From positions 14,969,330 to 15,033,329 of the forward strand of contig CP137675.1 of NCBI GenBank assembly GCA_037976565.1: DNA of 64,000 bases. The letters are read 5' to 3'. A program made the translations under genes and the position numbers. This document shows positions 32,845 through 43,860 of this stretch, piece after piece. The notes under the pieces were generated by a model. That model saw only the letters and a program-made list of their open reading frames with translations. It had not been told where the DNA came from and did no database searches. Position 1 is the first letter of the stretch, and each line of letters starts with the position of its first letter. This DNA comes from Mesocentrotus franciscanus. Lineage: Eukaryota; Echinodermata; Echinoidea; Camarodonta; Strongylocentrotidae.

Positions 32845-34774
32845 ATGATAAATCATGGTTTACTTCCTTAGACGGTTAGGAAATTTGCAGGTAAATCCTA
32901 CACTTGTTAATTGGATAAGAACATTCCTCTATCAAAGAAAGCAAAGCGTAAAAATTGATCAAATAAGGTCTCGTGGGCGGACAGTTACGGAGGTGTCCCA
33001 CAACGGACTAAAATGGGACCAATGTTTTTTATAATTATGATAACGGATTTATGTTGTAATCTTCCTGTTGTCAAATATGTTGATGACACAACATTGTATG
33101 AGATATGTCCATATGGTGAAAATGGCACGATTCAGAATACCCTCAATGAACTTGCAAACTGGTCTGACTTAAATGATATGCAGATAAATCCAATGAAGAC
33201 CAAGGAAATGGTCGTTTGCTTCATGGAAGACCATCTAAACTTACCGTATCTTACCATCGGTGGAACTCGAGTAGAGAGGGTTCAGGAAGTTAAGCTACTC
33301 GGGTTATACATCAATAATAAACTGAGCTGGGATACCCATGTGAGAGAAATGTACACTAAATCAGCAAAACGCTTGTACCTTCTTGTTCAATTATGAAGGG
33401 CAGGGTTAAATCAGATTGATATGTGCAGATACAATGTGGCATGCGTTAGATCGATTTTAGAGTATGCATGCCAAGTTTTTCATGGAGGTCTGACCAAAGA
33501 ACAATCCGAAACGTTAGAGTCAATCAAAAAGGGCACTTAGAATCATTTCACCTGGACTATAACACTCTGACGCCCTTGTCTTCCTTAAAGATCAGGTTCA
33601 TTGATTTTAAAAACTAACTTTATTGTCATTATTGCAAAGGTAACACTTTGATTTGACAAGGTTATCAAAATTCCATGCTCGGAAACATTCGAAGTAATGA
33701 TTATTATGAATTACAAAACTCTTAAATACAGCCCCGACATAGCATTTGAAATGCTCTCCGACCGCTGCTGAGATGTGTGACGTCACATGTTGAACATGAT
33801 TTGCACAAGCAGACGATGTCCCATGACATCTCACACATTTTCAGTGCCTGTTTCGTCGTCTTCTCTTCAGTTATTTCTCTTACTTCACTACCGTCAGACT
33901 AAATGTTTAATCTATTGCCTCACTCTAAACCCCGCGCATGGTATTATTTTGATGAAAAATGCAGCGATAAAAAAATAAAGGAATCCGTCGCTTGTAAACA
34001 AAATAAGACGCCATTGTATTTTCAGCTGCATACACCGCGGTATGTTCGGCGTTTCAAGAGGGAACAAATGCGTCCATGCTTTCATTCCAGGGGGTTTTAA
34101 ATTTGAAAGTGTTGTTTCTTTGATTGTTCATTAACCCCTATCCTGTGTATTTACAAACAAAAGAATTTAGTTATCAGAATCGGGGTCATATCCCTTTTGA
34201 ATGGTGTAAAATTCCATCACATTTATATACACTAAACTCATTATAATTTGAGAAATAATAGCATTGCAATTATGTTCATTCTTTATGGGATGTCGTCTGC
34301 TTGGGCAGGATTGGTTCATATTGTGACGGCATTAAAACATCGTTATTTTTCTGGCGAATCTCTCGCGTATCCCAAATGCTATGGAGGTGGTTTTATTTGT
34401 ATTTTTATAAATCATCCGATTTGTAGTTGACCTACAACTTGTACGATGGCCATCTATTAGCTTACCAGTTTCTAGTAATATGTTATTTGCCATATTTGTG
34501 ATTTTCTTTGAACCCGCACTTTAACCTTGAATCCCTTTCTGAACGTAGAAAAAAACTATGCCTAAATTTGTTTACCCAAATTCGTAACCCTAGTCATAAG
34601 CTGAATCATCTTCTTCCTGCTCCAAGAGAAGCAAGATACTCTCTTCGGAACAGCAAATACCTTTACCCTCCGAAATGCAAAACTAATACATGCAAAAATA
34701 GCTTCATACCCTGGTGTTATAGAGACAGTAATATTCATTCTCATGATATATCAGAACTGAACAGTTTTGCTTAG
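32845..34774 (+). pseudogene. LINE-D reverse transcriptase pseudogene, in two halves
   Basis: Before the insertion: WIRTFLYQRKQSVKIDQ (about 32920), GVPQRTKMGPMFF at 32992 (Arg replaces the usual Gly after PQ), KYVDDTTLYE (about 33076; YVDD is the catalytic box), VKLLGLYINNKLSWDTHV (about 33290), an in-frame TGA at about 33394, then RSILEYACQVFHGGLTKEQS (about 33450) and ALRIISPGL and SDALVFL near 33540-33586. After it: NLESLSERRKKLCLNLF, HLLPAPREARYSLRNSKYL and NSFIPWCY, ending at the stop at 34772-34774. The second half is the conserved LINE C-terminal tail. Joining the halves across one TTAA reads SDALVFLNLESLSERR with no frameshift, which shows that both belong to the same gene. Confidence 0.88.
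33589..34520. mobile_element. 932-bp TTAA-flanked fold-back element inside LINE-D
   Basis: TTAA lies at 33585-33588 and 34521-34524. The left end reads AGATCAGGTTCATTGATTTT; the right end, inverted, reads AGTGCGGGTTCAAAGAAAAT, diverged but alignable. Further in, ACAAGCAGACGATGTCCCAT near 33806 has an inverted partner near 34288, so the inverted homology runs for some 200 bp per side. Outer bases match those of the element at 40811-42037. Removing 936 bp (element plus one TTAA) is in frame for LINE-D. No transposase seen. Confidence 0.82.
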
Positions 34775-35068
34775 GCTAAGGATATGAACTTGAGACTATT
34801 TTGCTATTTTTTCTGGTAAAATATAATTGCAAAACATGATGCACTTCCCATGTGTATACAGCCTTCGTGAACTATTTTTGTATTTTTTGTTTTTTGATGA
34901 TAGTATTATTCGATATTGTATTGTATTTTCTTTGTTTCTTGTTTTGATGTCTTCTGAATGTAATTGTATTTTTTGTAACAGGCAACATAATTTAACATGT
35001 AGAAATATTACACTCCTTTAGAATTTCGAATTGTTTTAGAAAGTTATGAATAAAGTACACTCTCTCTT

Positions 35069-37934
35069 GGACAATTTAATTGCCGCAGCTTAAAATTTTT
35101 TGTTGTTGATACATTCAAAAACTGTTTTGATGTTTTTAATAAACCCTTATCATTAATCGGAGTTTGTGAAACATGGTTGAAACAAGGTGGAGAACAAGAA
35201 ATATGTATTCCTTATTATTACTTTGTTGGTAATTGTAGCCCGAATAAAAGAGGAGTGGTGTTGGTTTATATGTTAGTGATAATTGAGATTTATTAGACGA
35301 TTGGATTCAGATATATTTAGTGAGGATATTGAAAGTGTATTTATTGAGGTACGTAATGAAGTGAACCATATTTTTGTTGCTGTAGAATACCGGCCTGCAA
35401 GTCATAACCTTTCAAACTTTGTGTCTCAATTACAAGAATCTTTGAATAAAATAGTGCAAGAAAGAAAAGAATGTATAGTTATGGGCGATGATAATGTTGA
35501 CTTTATGAAAAAATATGAAAATATGAATGTAATGGATTTTTAAAATAGTTTTGTTGCTTTGTCTTTTGTACCACATATTCATAAACCAACAAAAATTACA
35601 AATGATACGACATCAACTTTAGATCATACTTTTTTGTAATATCCCGAAAAAGTTTTAAAATCTGGCATAGTAATGAAAGATATCAGTGATCACTTAATAC
35701 CGTTTATTATTTTTGAAGTTAAACAATTTTGATTCTGAACCCGATATTGAAGTGCGTAAAATCGATTTTAGAGAAGAAAATATGAAGCACTTTTGTAGTG
35801 AGTTAAAGAAAGTTAAGTGGGAACGTCTTAAATTTATTCATGATGTGAATGATAGATACAATTATTTTTTTAATTATATAAGGATACTTATGATGAATGT
35901 TTCCCTGTTAAGTTATTTAAAAATAAAAAGAAAGTTGATAAGCCTTGGGTGACAAAAGAGGTAATAAAGCTAAGTAAACGTAAGCATATATATTTCATCG
36001 TAAACACCTAAGAAACTCTACCCCTTTACGTGAAATGGCATATAAAGAATGCAGGAATGTCTTAAAGACCCTCTGCACTAGTTTGGCCAGGAGGGGTAAG
36101 AGGGATTAGCGTGGTCACTGACAGGTGGTTATCTCATCAACTCAGCTCTCAATTAACATAAGAAAAAGAGGATCATGGGGGACCAACAGGCACCGCTTAG
36201 GCATTGTTTTCTATATAGAGGGAGCAATTAGCTACAAGTAGTACAGTGGGGCTTTAAATAATTTGATACGGGAAAATAAACGTGCATACTGTGACTTTAA
36301 GTTTGATAATGTTCGTAATAATGTGAAAGCAACATGGAAACCTATTAATACAATTTTAAATAAGAAAACATTAAAGCATGGTGTCAATGATATTGAAGTT
36401 GATGGTGAAAAGATTATTGATAAACAAAAAATTGTAAATGTATTTAATTCTTATTTTTGTACAATCGGGCAAAAACTACAGCACAGTGTTGATAATTTGA
36501 TCACTTGCAATATTGAGTCAACAAAATATGACGAGTACTTGAAGGGTAACTTTTTGAATTCATTGTTTTTACGGCCTGTTACTAACGCAGATATTGTTGA
36601 TGTGGTTTTGAATTTTGATGAAAATAAAAGTCCTCGGTATGATGAAATTCACCCTAAAGTATTGAAAAACTCGATTTATATGATTTAGGTATGATTGTTA
36701 CACCTTGTGACCTTTGTGCAATATTTTAAATTTGTCCTTTGAACAAGGTATTTTCCCCGACGCTCTGAAAATTGCAAAGGTGATTCCAGTTTTTAAAAGT
36801 GGCAATAAATCATTTTTAAATAGTAATAGGCCGATATCTGTGTTATCTGTTTTTAGTAAACTATTTGAAAAGATATTATGTGATCAATTGACTCGTTTTA
36901 TAAGTAAAAATAATATTTTATATGAAATTCAATTTGCTTTTAGAAAAGGTTGTAGTACTTGACATGCTCTTTTTTATTTTATTGATAAAGCAGCGAATGC
37001 TTCTGAACTTAATGAATTTTTAATTGGTGTATTTTTAGACTTATCCAAAGCTATTGATTGTATTGATCATAATATGTTAATAAATAAGTTATGTTTTATG
37101 GCAAAGGTAGTTCCTCTCTTTTAATTAAAAGTTATTTATCAAACCGAAAGCAATATGTTAGCTTCAGTGATTATCACTCTGATCACAATAGTATTTTAAC
37201 TGGTGTGCCGCAAGGTTCTAATCTTGGCCCGCTCTTGTTTTTACTGTATATCAATGACTTGCCATCTGTAAGTAACATTTTATCTTCTATTTTAGTTGCT
37301 GATGACACCACTTTGTTTTAATCTGGTAAGGACCCTGTAGAAGTAAATATTGTATTAAATTCTGAAATTGCTAAAATACATAAGTGGTTCCTTGCCAATG
37401 AATTGTTGATTAACTTTGACAAAACAAACTATGTAATTTTTAAACAAGAAATAAATATGTAAATGAAGTTGCTATTAAGATTTGTCTAAATAGTAAAGAA
37501 ATTAAGCAAGTACACCAAGTAACCATTTTAGGAGTCATTATTGATGAAAACTTAACTTGGAAGGACCCCATTAATAATATTTCTAACAAGCTTTCAAAGG
37601 TCATTTGTGTATATAGACTCAAAGATATTTTACCATTGCGCATACTTGTAAATTTTGTATAACTCTATGATTTTGTCATATTTTAATTATTGTATTATTG
37701 TACGGGGCAATTGCGCCTCGTATTTGCTTCAAACGCTCATTTTATTGCAAAAAAAGAGCCGTCAAGATTATAACAAACTCATACTATAGAGCACATACAG
37801 GTACATTATTTTTTAAGTTGAAGTTGTTAAAACTTTATGATTTATATGATATAAGTATTGGAGCTTTTATGTTCTCTTACATGTACAATATAACTACTTT
37901 GCCTGATTGTTTTAATGATTATTTTATTTTTTAG
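35069..37934 (+). pseudogene. LINE-E ORF2 pseudogene (endonuclease and reverse transcriptase)
   Basis: In order: FNCRSL (about 35070), LIGVCETWLKQGG (about 35155), VAVEYRPASHNLSNF (about 35380), CIVMGDDNVDF (about 35473), DISDHLIPF (about 35680), LREMAYKECRNVL then NNLIRENKRAYC (broken by the insertion), and FDENKSPRYDEIHPKVL (about 36615). RT follows: FPDALKIAKVIPVFKSGN (about 36750), GVFLDLSKAIDCIDHNM (about 37028), GVPQGSNLGPLLFLLY (about 37203), VADDTTLF (about 37297; Tyr or Phe of the box is Val here) and VTILGVIIDENLTWKD (about 37523). The C terminus is YCKKRAVKIITNSYYRAH (about 37745) to YFIF (37932). Defects include stops near 35280, 35541, 36686, 36961 and 37319 plus several frameshifts. 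Confidence 0.88.
36066..36253. mobile_element. 188-bp TTAA-flanked MITE inside LINE-E
   Basis: TTAA lies at 36062-36065 and 36254-36257. The left end AGACCCTCTGCACTAGTT and the inverted right end AGCCCCACTGTACTACTT match at 14 of 18 positions. Removing 192 bases rejoins YKECRNV to LNNLIRENK in frame, exactly what the uninterrupted LINE needs. Non-coding. Confidence 0.85.
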
Positions 37935-38370
37935 TATAGATATAAAATCAATATAGTACTAGAAATTCAAACATTCCTTCATTTCGCTATAATTTGTCAA
38001 GAACAGATACAAGGGAGCCGTTATTTGAAACAAATTACCAGATTATATCAAAGGATGTCCAACATTATCTAGTTTTAAGCGAAAATTTTAACACAAACAA
38101 ATAACGAGTTACAACATATTTATTTAACTTTATTTAATTCTGCCTGTCCTATGTATATGTGCATGTATGTCTCAGTTAATGTATTGTTTATATTGTCAAT
38201 ATTTGCTTTACTGAAGATTTTACTCATGGTTTTTTTTTAGCGTTACTGTTGTTGTTGTTATCTCATTACATGTTGTATATATATTGCATTTTATATTATT
38301 GTATTTAATTGTTTTATTGTTGTAAATTTTTTATTGGTTGTGAAATAAACTGAACTGACTTGAACTGAAG

Positions 38371-40810
38371 TGTCTGAAGTGAAACGAAAGAAACAACGAG
38401 AAAGTCAATGTGAGGTGGGGAAATCACAAGCAATCATACAACATTCGCAGTAAAAGGAGAACAGAAATCAATTACAAGTTCATGACAACTATCATCAACA
38501 ATTTGAAAGAAACTCTTAATTCATGACATGATATAAATTGCAGAATGTAGTTTCAAATAACATTTACAAAATTACGAAAGAGGTGTAATTTGATCTATTG
38601 TTCATTAGAAAAGGTTTTAAAACGTGATCTATAGTACAGCGCCGACTTTCGACCATGCCTTTTTAAGACGTTGGTGATACATTCATTATAAATCTAATAA
38701 CACGTTTCCAGAAAAATTACAATAATACAACTATTTGAAACGAGAAACATTTAGATACCTGACACAGTTCGTGTTGACGAAAGTGATGTCCAGACATTCG
38801 ATACAATACTATTAAGACTGACCGATCACGTTTATCAATTCTTCACCAAACTCATCGCTTAGATTACAAAGAAACTGATCTCGATGCGCCGCCAAAGCAA
38901 TATAATCGATGTAGATGGAAGGGATATGGCACTCTGGTGCGCCTATTAAATAATTCTATTGGATGTTAAGCGGGTCAGTTATAAATTAAAGTAGCATGGC
39001 TGTGATGGATTGGAAGATTCTCTCTCGCGCATGAATCGTTCTAGCCGAATGAAAAATCATTTCGATTTCTAAAGGATCATTTCATAATTTTATAATGGTC
39101 TAAATAAATCAACTTTGCTTTCTCAAATTAGCAGTTAGTTAAGGACTAATCAAAATGTATAATAATTGAAACGATGTGAATTAAATGTAGAAAATGCAAC
39201 CGAAATTGCCAATTTGTACACGAAAGAAGAGGTGATGATTTCCACTCTGCAGACCTAGAGATTTTTATTCTTAAGTCTATTAAACCGTTCGTATGTAATA
39301 CCCCATTCAAATCGACGAGACTGACGACAGACCGAGCAAAAAGTTGCATTTCCACGAAAGGTAAAGTATCGACCGGTTTGGCAGTGTAATTTAGGTCTGA
39401 ACGGCACAACGTACTGCAATAGAAATGGACTCCATTAAAACAAAAATGGGGGTGTTTTGGCCAAATGTGATATCGTACAAATATATATATATAAGTCAGA
39501 ACATTCTGGATCCAAAGATAATAAGAAATCGTCCCTAAAAGGTGACATTGAATTGCCGTGAGTTAAGGCATTGTAGTTTGGTGTCCCCTTTAGTGACGTT
39601 TTATTTTTATATTGTGATCCAGAATGCTCTGAATAACAAATTACACAGAAGCAGAAAGTGCAAAAATCACTGGAAAATTCGAGTTAAATTCTGCAATAGT
39701 GCAGTAAAGTAATAAGAGCGATAGATATTGAAAAATAATCAGGGAAGTATATAAATTGTGGAATTGTCCCCAATTTAAATAGGAAAAGCTGATTCATTTC
39801 GAACTTTAGCAAACTCTGAAATGCTGCGGGTTAAGAGACCACAATGTACGATCCGAATGCCAGATTAACAACGGTAACCAACCATCAGATTGAAGTCTGT
39901 TTAACAAAAACAAAAATCGGTTTACGCATCGGCTGAGATTGATGGACGCTACAATCCCACACGAATGATGAAGTTGATTAGGCACATTAGACTATTTAAT
40001 CTAACTTTGAGTACCAAATTAAAGTGGTCTATTCAATTTTAAGTTAAATCATTGTTGAGTATGTTAAGGGTACCTATCCCTTTCTTCACACTGTTAAAGC
40101 TAAAGTTGGGTTCTCATGCGATTACATTCTAAGCAATGAGAAAGGTTGAATATGTAGTACATAAGATTTAAAGTTTACTGTGAAGGTTTTGTACGATCAA
40201 AAATGAAACGAAATTAATCCAATCTCGCTGAAGATCACAGGCACCACTGAACACAGGGATGAGTCTATGGACTACACACACATATTGCATGACTGTATGG
40301 TCCAAACACTTCATTTCTTATCATATCTTCTCTTTATAATAAGTGGTTGGGTAGCCTACCATACGGCACTCGGATAGAGATTCATTTTAGGTTCATGCAG
40401 TCGTAGAATTTGCCATTCTCACCACAATTTGGAATTTCGGCCCCAAAATGTCAATCAACCAAGATCTGAAATGCATCTTTTGCTGTTGGGGGAAGAGTTT
40501 ATCTTATGAAACGTGGTTTGTCCATTTAAACGGTGAAATCAGGAGGAGAAAATTGAGGAACTTGTTTCCTGAGAGAAGCCGACCAACATAATTTGATCCT
40601 GGATGTTTCTTTTGTTGTGCATGCAATGTCAGATTACCTCTCTCAAGAGACAGTGTGGCTAAACACGTGACTGGAAAGAGGAAATATATGACTGTCATGA
40701 CTGTTGAAACGAAAAATTTAGAGACTGGGTGACCGGGCAACAAGTCATGTAGCATATATTTACTTTCACGAACGTGTACATGTTTAATTTCGGAGAGACG
40801 TACATTTAAA
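38371..40810. other. Unassigned stretch with a small fold-back
   Basis: At 39496-39632, 17-bp inverted ends (TCAGAACATTCTGGATC against TCAGAGCATTCTGGATC, 16 of 17 matching) bound a ~137-bp possible MITE. No gene recognised elsewhere; open frames are below 90 codons without domains. Confidence 0.5.
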
Positions 40811-42037
40811 GGCCAGGTTCATTGATTTTGAAATCGACTGAATTTGGTATCATTGTAATCAGAACATTACACTGAGTAAAACTATCACATTTGTGTAACT
40901 TGTAAATTTGTGCGAAAATTATAAAAGTTGATTAAACTTGACGAAATATCACCCCACTCAAGACCCCGAAAACATCGTAAGTCAGCTGATTTTTGAGTGA
41001 CGTAGCACAATGAACAATTAATACAATGGGCCGCTCACCTGATCGCAGTTTGCGTGCAATTCACATGTATTGCATTGACTCTTGAGGACCGTACCCATTC
41101 TTACCCAACGTTGTTTACCTTCATCAAAGTCACCCTGAAAATATCGATATGGACGAAAACATACTTGATTTGAGTTTTGAGGAGATAGAAGAAGGAAGTA
41201 CCTCGGACAGCGACAACGACAATGGAGATTTGGGAGATCTAGACCTAGAAGAAGATCTGGAAGATTTGCCGAAGTCGATGGACAAGCACAAGCTGTCGGG
41301 GCAGCCGCAGTCGCTGCGTATCTACATGAGCCCGCATATCACAGCCAGGCCAGCCGGCCCGGCGCTTGATCGAGCTAGCTGTGAATCGCGAACCGGACTG
41401 ATCTAAGTCTTCTCTCGACTTCCACTTTCCCCATTTATCTATCAAAAATCTAAACTAATCGGCCTAATCAGACATTTTCGTAATGAATATTTGGACAATT
41501 ATATGTAAACTTGTCGCATATTTTGCCCCAGAAGAGTCGTTAGTTCAGCATGCAAAATGTCCTAGGCACTCCCAGATCCGACACATACACGCTGAGCTGC
41601 CCTCAGAATATGTGATTATTTTCCCGATTTTTATGGTCAAATGTGACGGTAAATAACATAAAAATCGAATACACATTTGTAGAAAATATTATTTATTCAG
41701 TGTATCTCATTCAAAGTGCCTAAAATAAAGGAAATATCACAACTGGCGGTAAATATACAAACAACGTTAACCCATATCTAAAAATTGCAATGGGTATCCA
41801 ACATTGTCCCGAATGTGTGATTGTAGGTTGTTCATAATGTGACGTCATTTTATCGCATGTAAATAACGCCGTCATTTCACTTTGTGAGTGGGTTTTGGAA
41901 AGGGTATCAAAATTGCAATTAATTTATTCCTCACAATAGTGAGGGCTTTAAAAGTACTTTAGTCATTTTGTTAATGTTCTCAGCAATCTGTAGAGGTGTG
42001 ATTTGCCTTTTTTCCTAATTTCAATGAACCTGGCCTT
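40811..42037. mobile_element. 1.23-kb TTAA-flanked TIR element (Kolobok-like)
   Basis: The ends are a perfect 16-bp inverted repeat beginning AGGCCAGGTTCATTGA, flanked by TTAA at 40807-40810 and 42038-42041. An 85-codon plus-strand frame at 41149-41406 begins MDENILDLSFEEIEEG and is strongly acidic (Asp/Glu/Ser-rich) for its first ~45 residues. It could be the N-terminal remnant of a transposon protein, but no catalytic domain follows. The terminal bases relate it to the element at 33589-34520. Confidence 0.83.
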
Positions 42038-42041
42038 TAAG

Positions 42042-43707
42042 TCCATGTGGGCTTTTGCATAATTATTGTGTGAATAGGGGTACACAACCCTGATGGGAAT
42101 ATATACGAGCGAGTGAGCAAAAGCGACCAAACGATAGAAAGTATCGTATTCAAGGTCGGTGATTTCTGGAAAAAATTGGATGTATCGTCCGCCGTAATTT
42201 TGAAAACAAAAATGTACATAAAATAAGTGCGTAAGATTTACAAGTAAAGATGACATTTATTTTTTGTAGAAGATTTTTACATAGGGTAGGTTATGTCCAT
42301 ACATTTAAAAGAATATCATGTGCGTCAAGAGCTTCGTGCACAGTTAAGGTTTTTAAATGGTTCAATTTTTATTAAATTTTCTATATACTACAAAGCACAA
42401 GGTATAGACAATGTTATTGATATCGAAATCGTGTGAAGCCCTTGTAATGTCCTGGCATTAAAGAATTCTAGAAACTTCGCAAACTGGCTACCACGCATCA
42501 GTATACTTCATAAAGTACTCGATGTAAGTTAAATACATGTTCATGCTCTTCCCTTTTTTGGCATCTTTCAGGATATGCCTCTGCTTGAGATACGTGGAAG
42601 CTATAGTTGCGGAATAAAAATTTGTCACCGTCACAACCGAAATATCGCTGTAAACTTCCATTCCAGTGAATTCAGTTCAATAATCACATTTTCTCCACAG
42701 CCTATAGTTGGTATTTTACTCGTTTTTTGTCCAATTATACATCTTATTCAGATTTCAAATGCAACACAAATTGGTTAGGCCTATTAGAATTCTTTTCCGT
42801 TGTGTGCTACAAACAACATGAACATTAACAGACAATATAGTAGGAGATTTTCTATCCAAATTGTAATTTCCACCTTGCAAATTGGCGACACGTTTTCACG
42901 AACCTCTATTACAGGTGCAAAAATAGGTTTCTAAGGTTCATGTTTATAGCTGGCCTTTAAGATATCCCAAAAGGAGGTGTCCGTTTTAGGTGTTTTGGGA
43001 AGGACCAAAGCTCAGCAAGCCCACTATTTTGCGATGAATTAAGTACGCAAACACGCCATACGCCATCAAATGCATTTAGCACTCCTCATGTTAGCGAAGG
43101 TATGGGTTCTAAACTTTCTTCTATCCAAAGGCGCAGCTGTAGAATATATAAGAAAAATAATGACAAATTTATTCTACAGTTAAATAATGTATGACAAGAA
43201 TTTCTCTTTCTCGCATATGGCGTTCATAAGAAACATACCCGTAATATTGAATTAATGGGAATATACGTTACAAAACCAGTCAAAAGCTTTAATCGTGTAT
43301 TGATCAATGTATCTTTGATTTTTTGTTTAGATATCCATACCACTGTATGAATAAGTAACTGAAAATCATTAACGATTTTTCTTCAATACATCATTCACCA
43401 CTTGTCATCATTTATCTGAAAACTTTCAGGTATTTGTTTTTGTTCAGATTACTTTAGTTTAGTGTTGTTTTGTATTGAAGATACGCTGATAAACAATACC
43501 TTCGATTTGAAGTAGAAAATTGTCTATGCAATGTAATCCTACCTCGTAATGTAACGGCAACGACGTATCTATACCGACCACCTGGTCGATGCACCAAGGA
43601 TCCTTGGAGAAAACAGCCATAGAAATCCCACTCCCCGCAATAATCAAATTATTGATTGAAATATATCATACAAAATGCTCGGTTTCAACGAGACCGATAA
43701 CCGACAA
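42042..43707. other. Unassigned stretch
   Basis: No gene recognised. A GGCCTTTAAG motif near 42951 resembles the right end of the preceding TTAA element, but no left partner was found. Confidence 0.45.
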
Positions 43708-43860
43708 GGCCCTGTTTCATAAAACTTGTTATCAATAATAACAAATGTTAAATTTCTATGACAAATTTGTTCGCAGCCTATCAAATGCCATGATTTCAGT
43801 GGCTTAAAACAGTTATCTTTACTTGTTATTATTTTATACCAAGTTTTAAGAAACAGGGCC
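43708..43860. mobile_element. 153-bp fold-back MITE with GGCCCTGTTTC ends
   Basis: Left arm 43708-43728 and right arm 43840-43860 are 21-bp inverted repeats with one mismatch (GGCCCTGTTTCATAAAACTTG). The interior is AT-rich with CTTGTTAT motifs. I recall this GGGCCCxGTTTCATAAA-type terminus as a common dispersed repeat in marine invertebrate genomes, but that is memory rather than a search. No convincing target duplication. Confidence 0.75.

Larger units (their letters stand above)
32843..35058 (+). mobile_element. LINE-D: 5'-truncated non-LTR retrotransposon split by a TTAA element
   Basis: Begins mid-RT at DMINHGLL and continues through the RT C terminus, then a 3' UTR ending GTTATGAATAAAG at about 35056. 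A TTAA-flanked element occupies 33589-34520. Starting inside RT is the normal result of incomplete target-primed reverse transcription. Confidence 0.83.
35060..38370 (+). mobile_element. LINE-E: near full-length Jockey-group non-LTR retrotransposon
   Basis: It spans endonuclease to a 3' tail of GAAATAAACTGAACTGACTTGAACTGAA-type pentamers at about 38343-38370. It follows LINE-D with only a few bases between. It carries a 188-bp TTAA element at 36066-36253. The copy is strongly AT-biased and decayed. Confidence 0.85.

Noticed and set aside
42930..42956. Second right end of a TTAA element (GGCCTTTAA)
   Set aside because: No left partner with matching inner sequence could be found; the exact partner of the 40811 end is at 42037.
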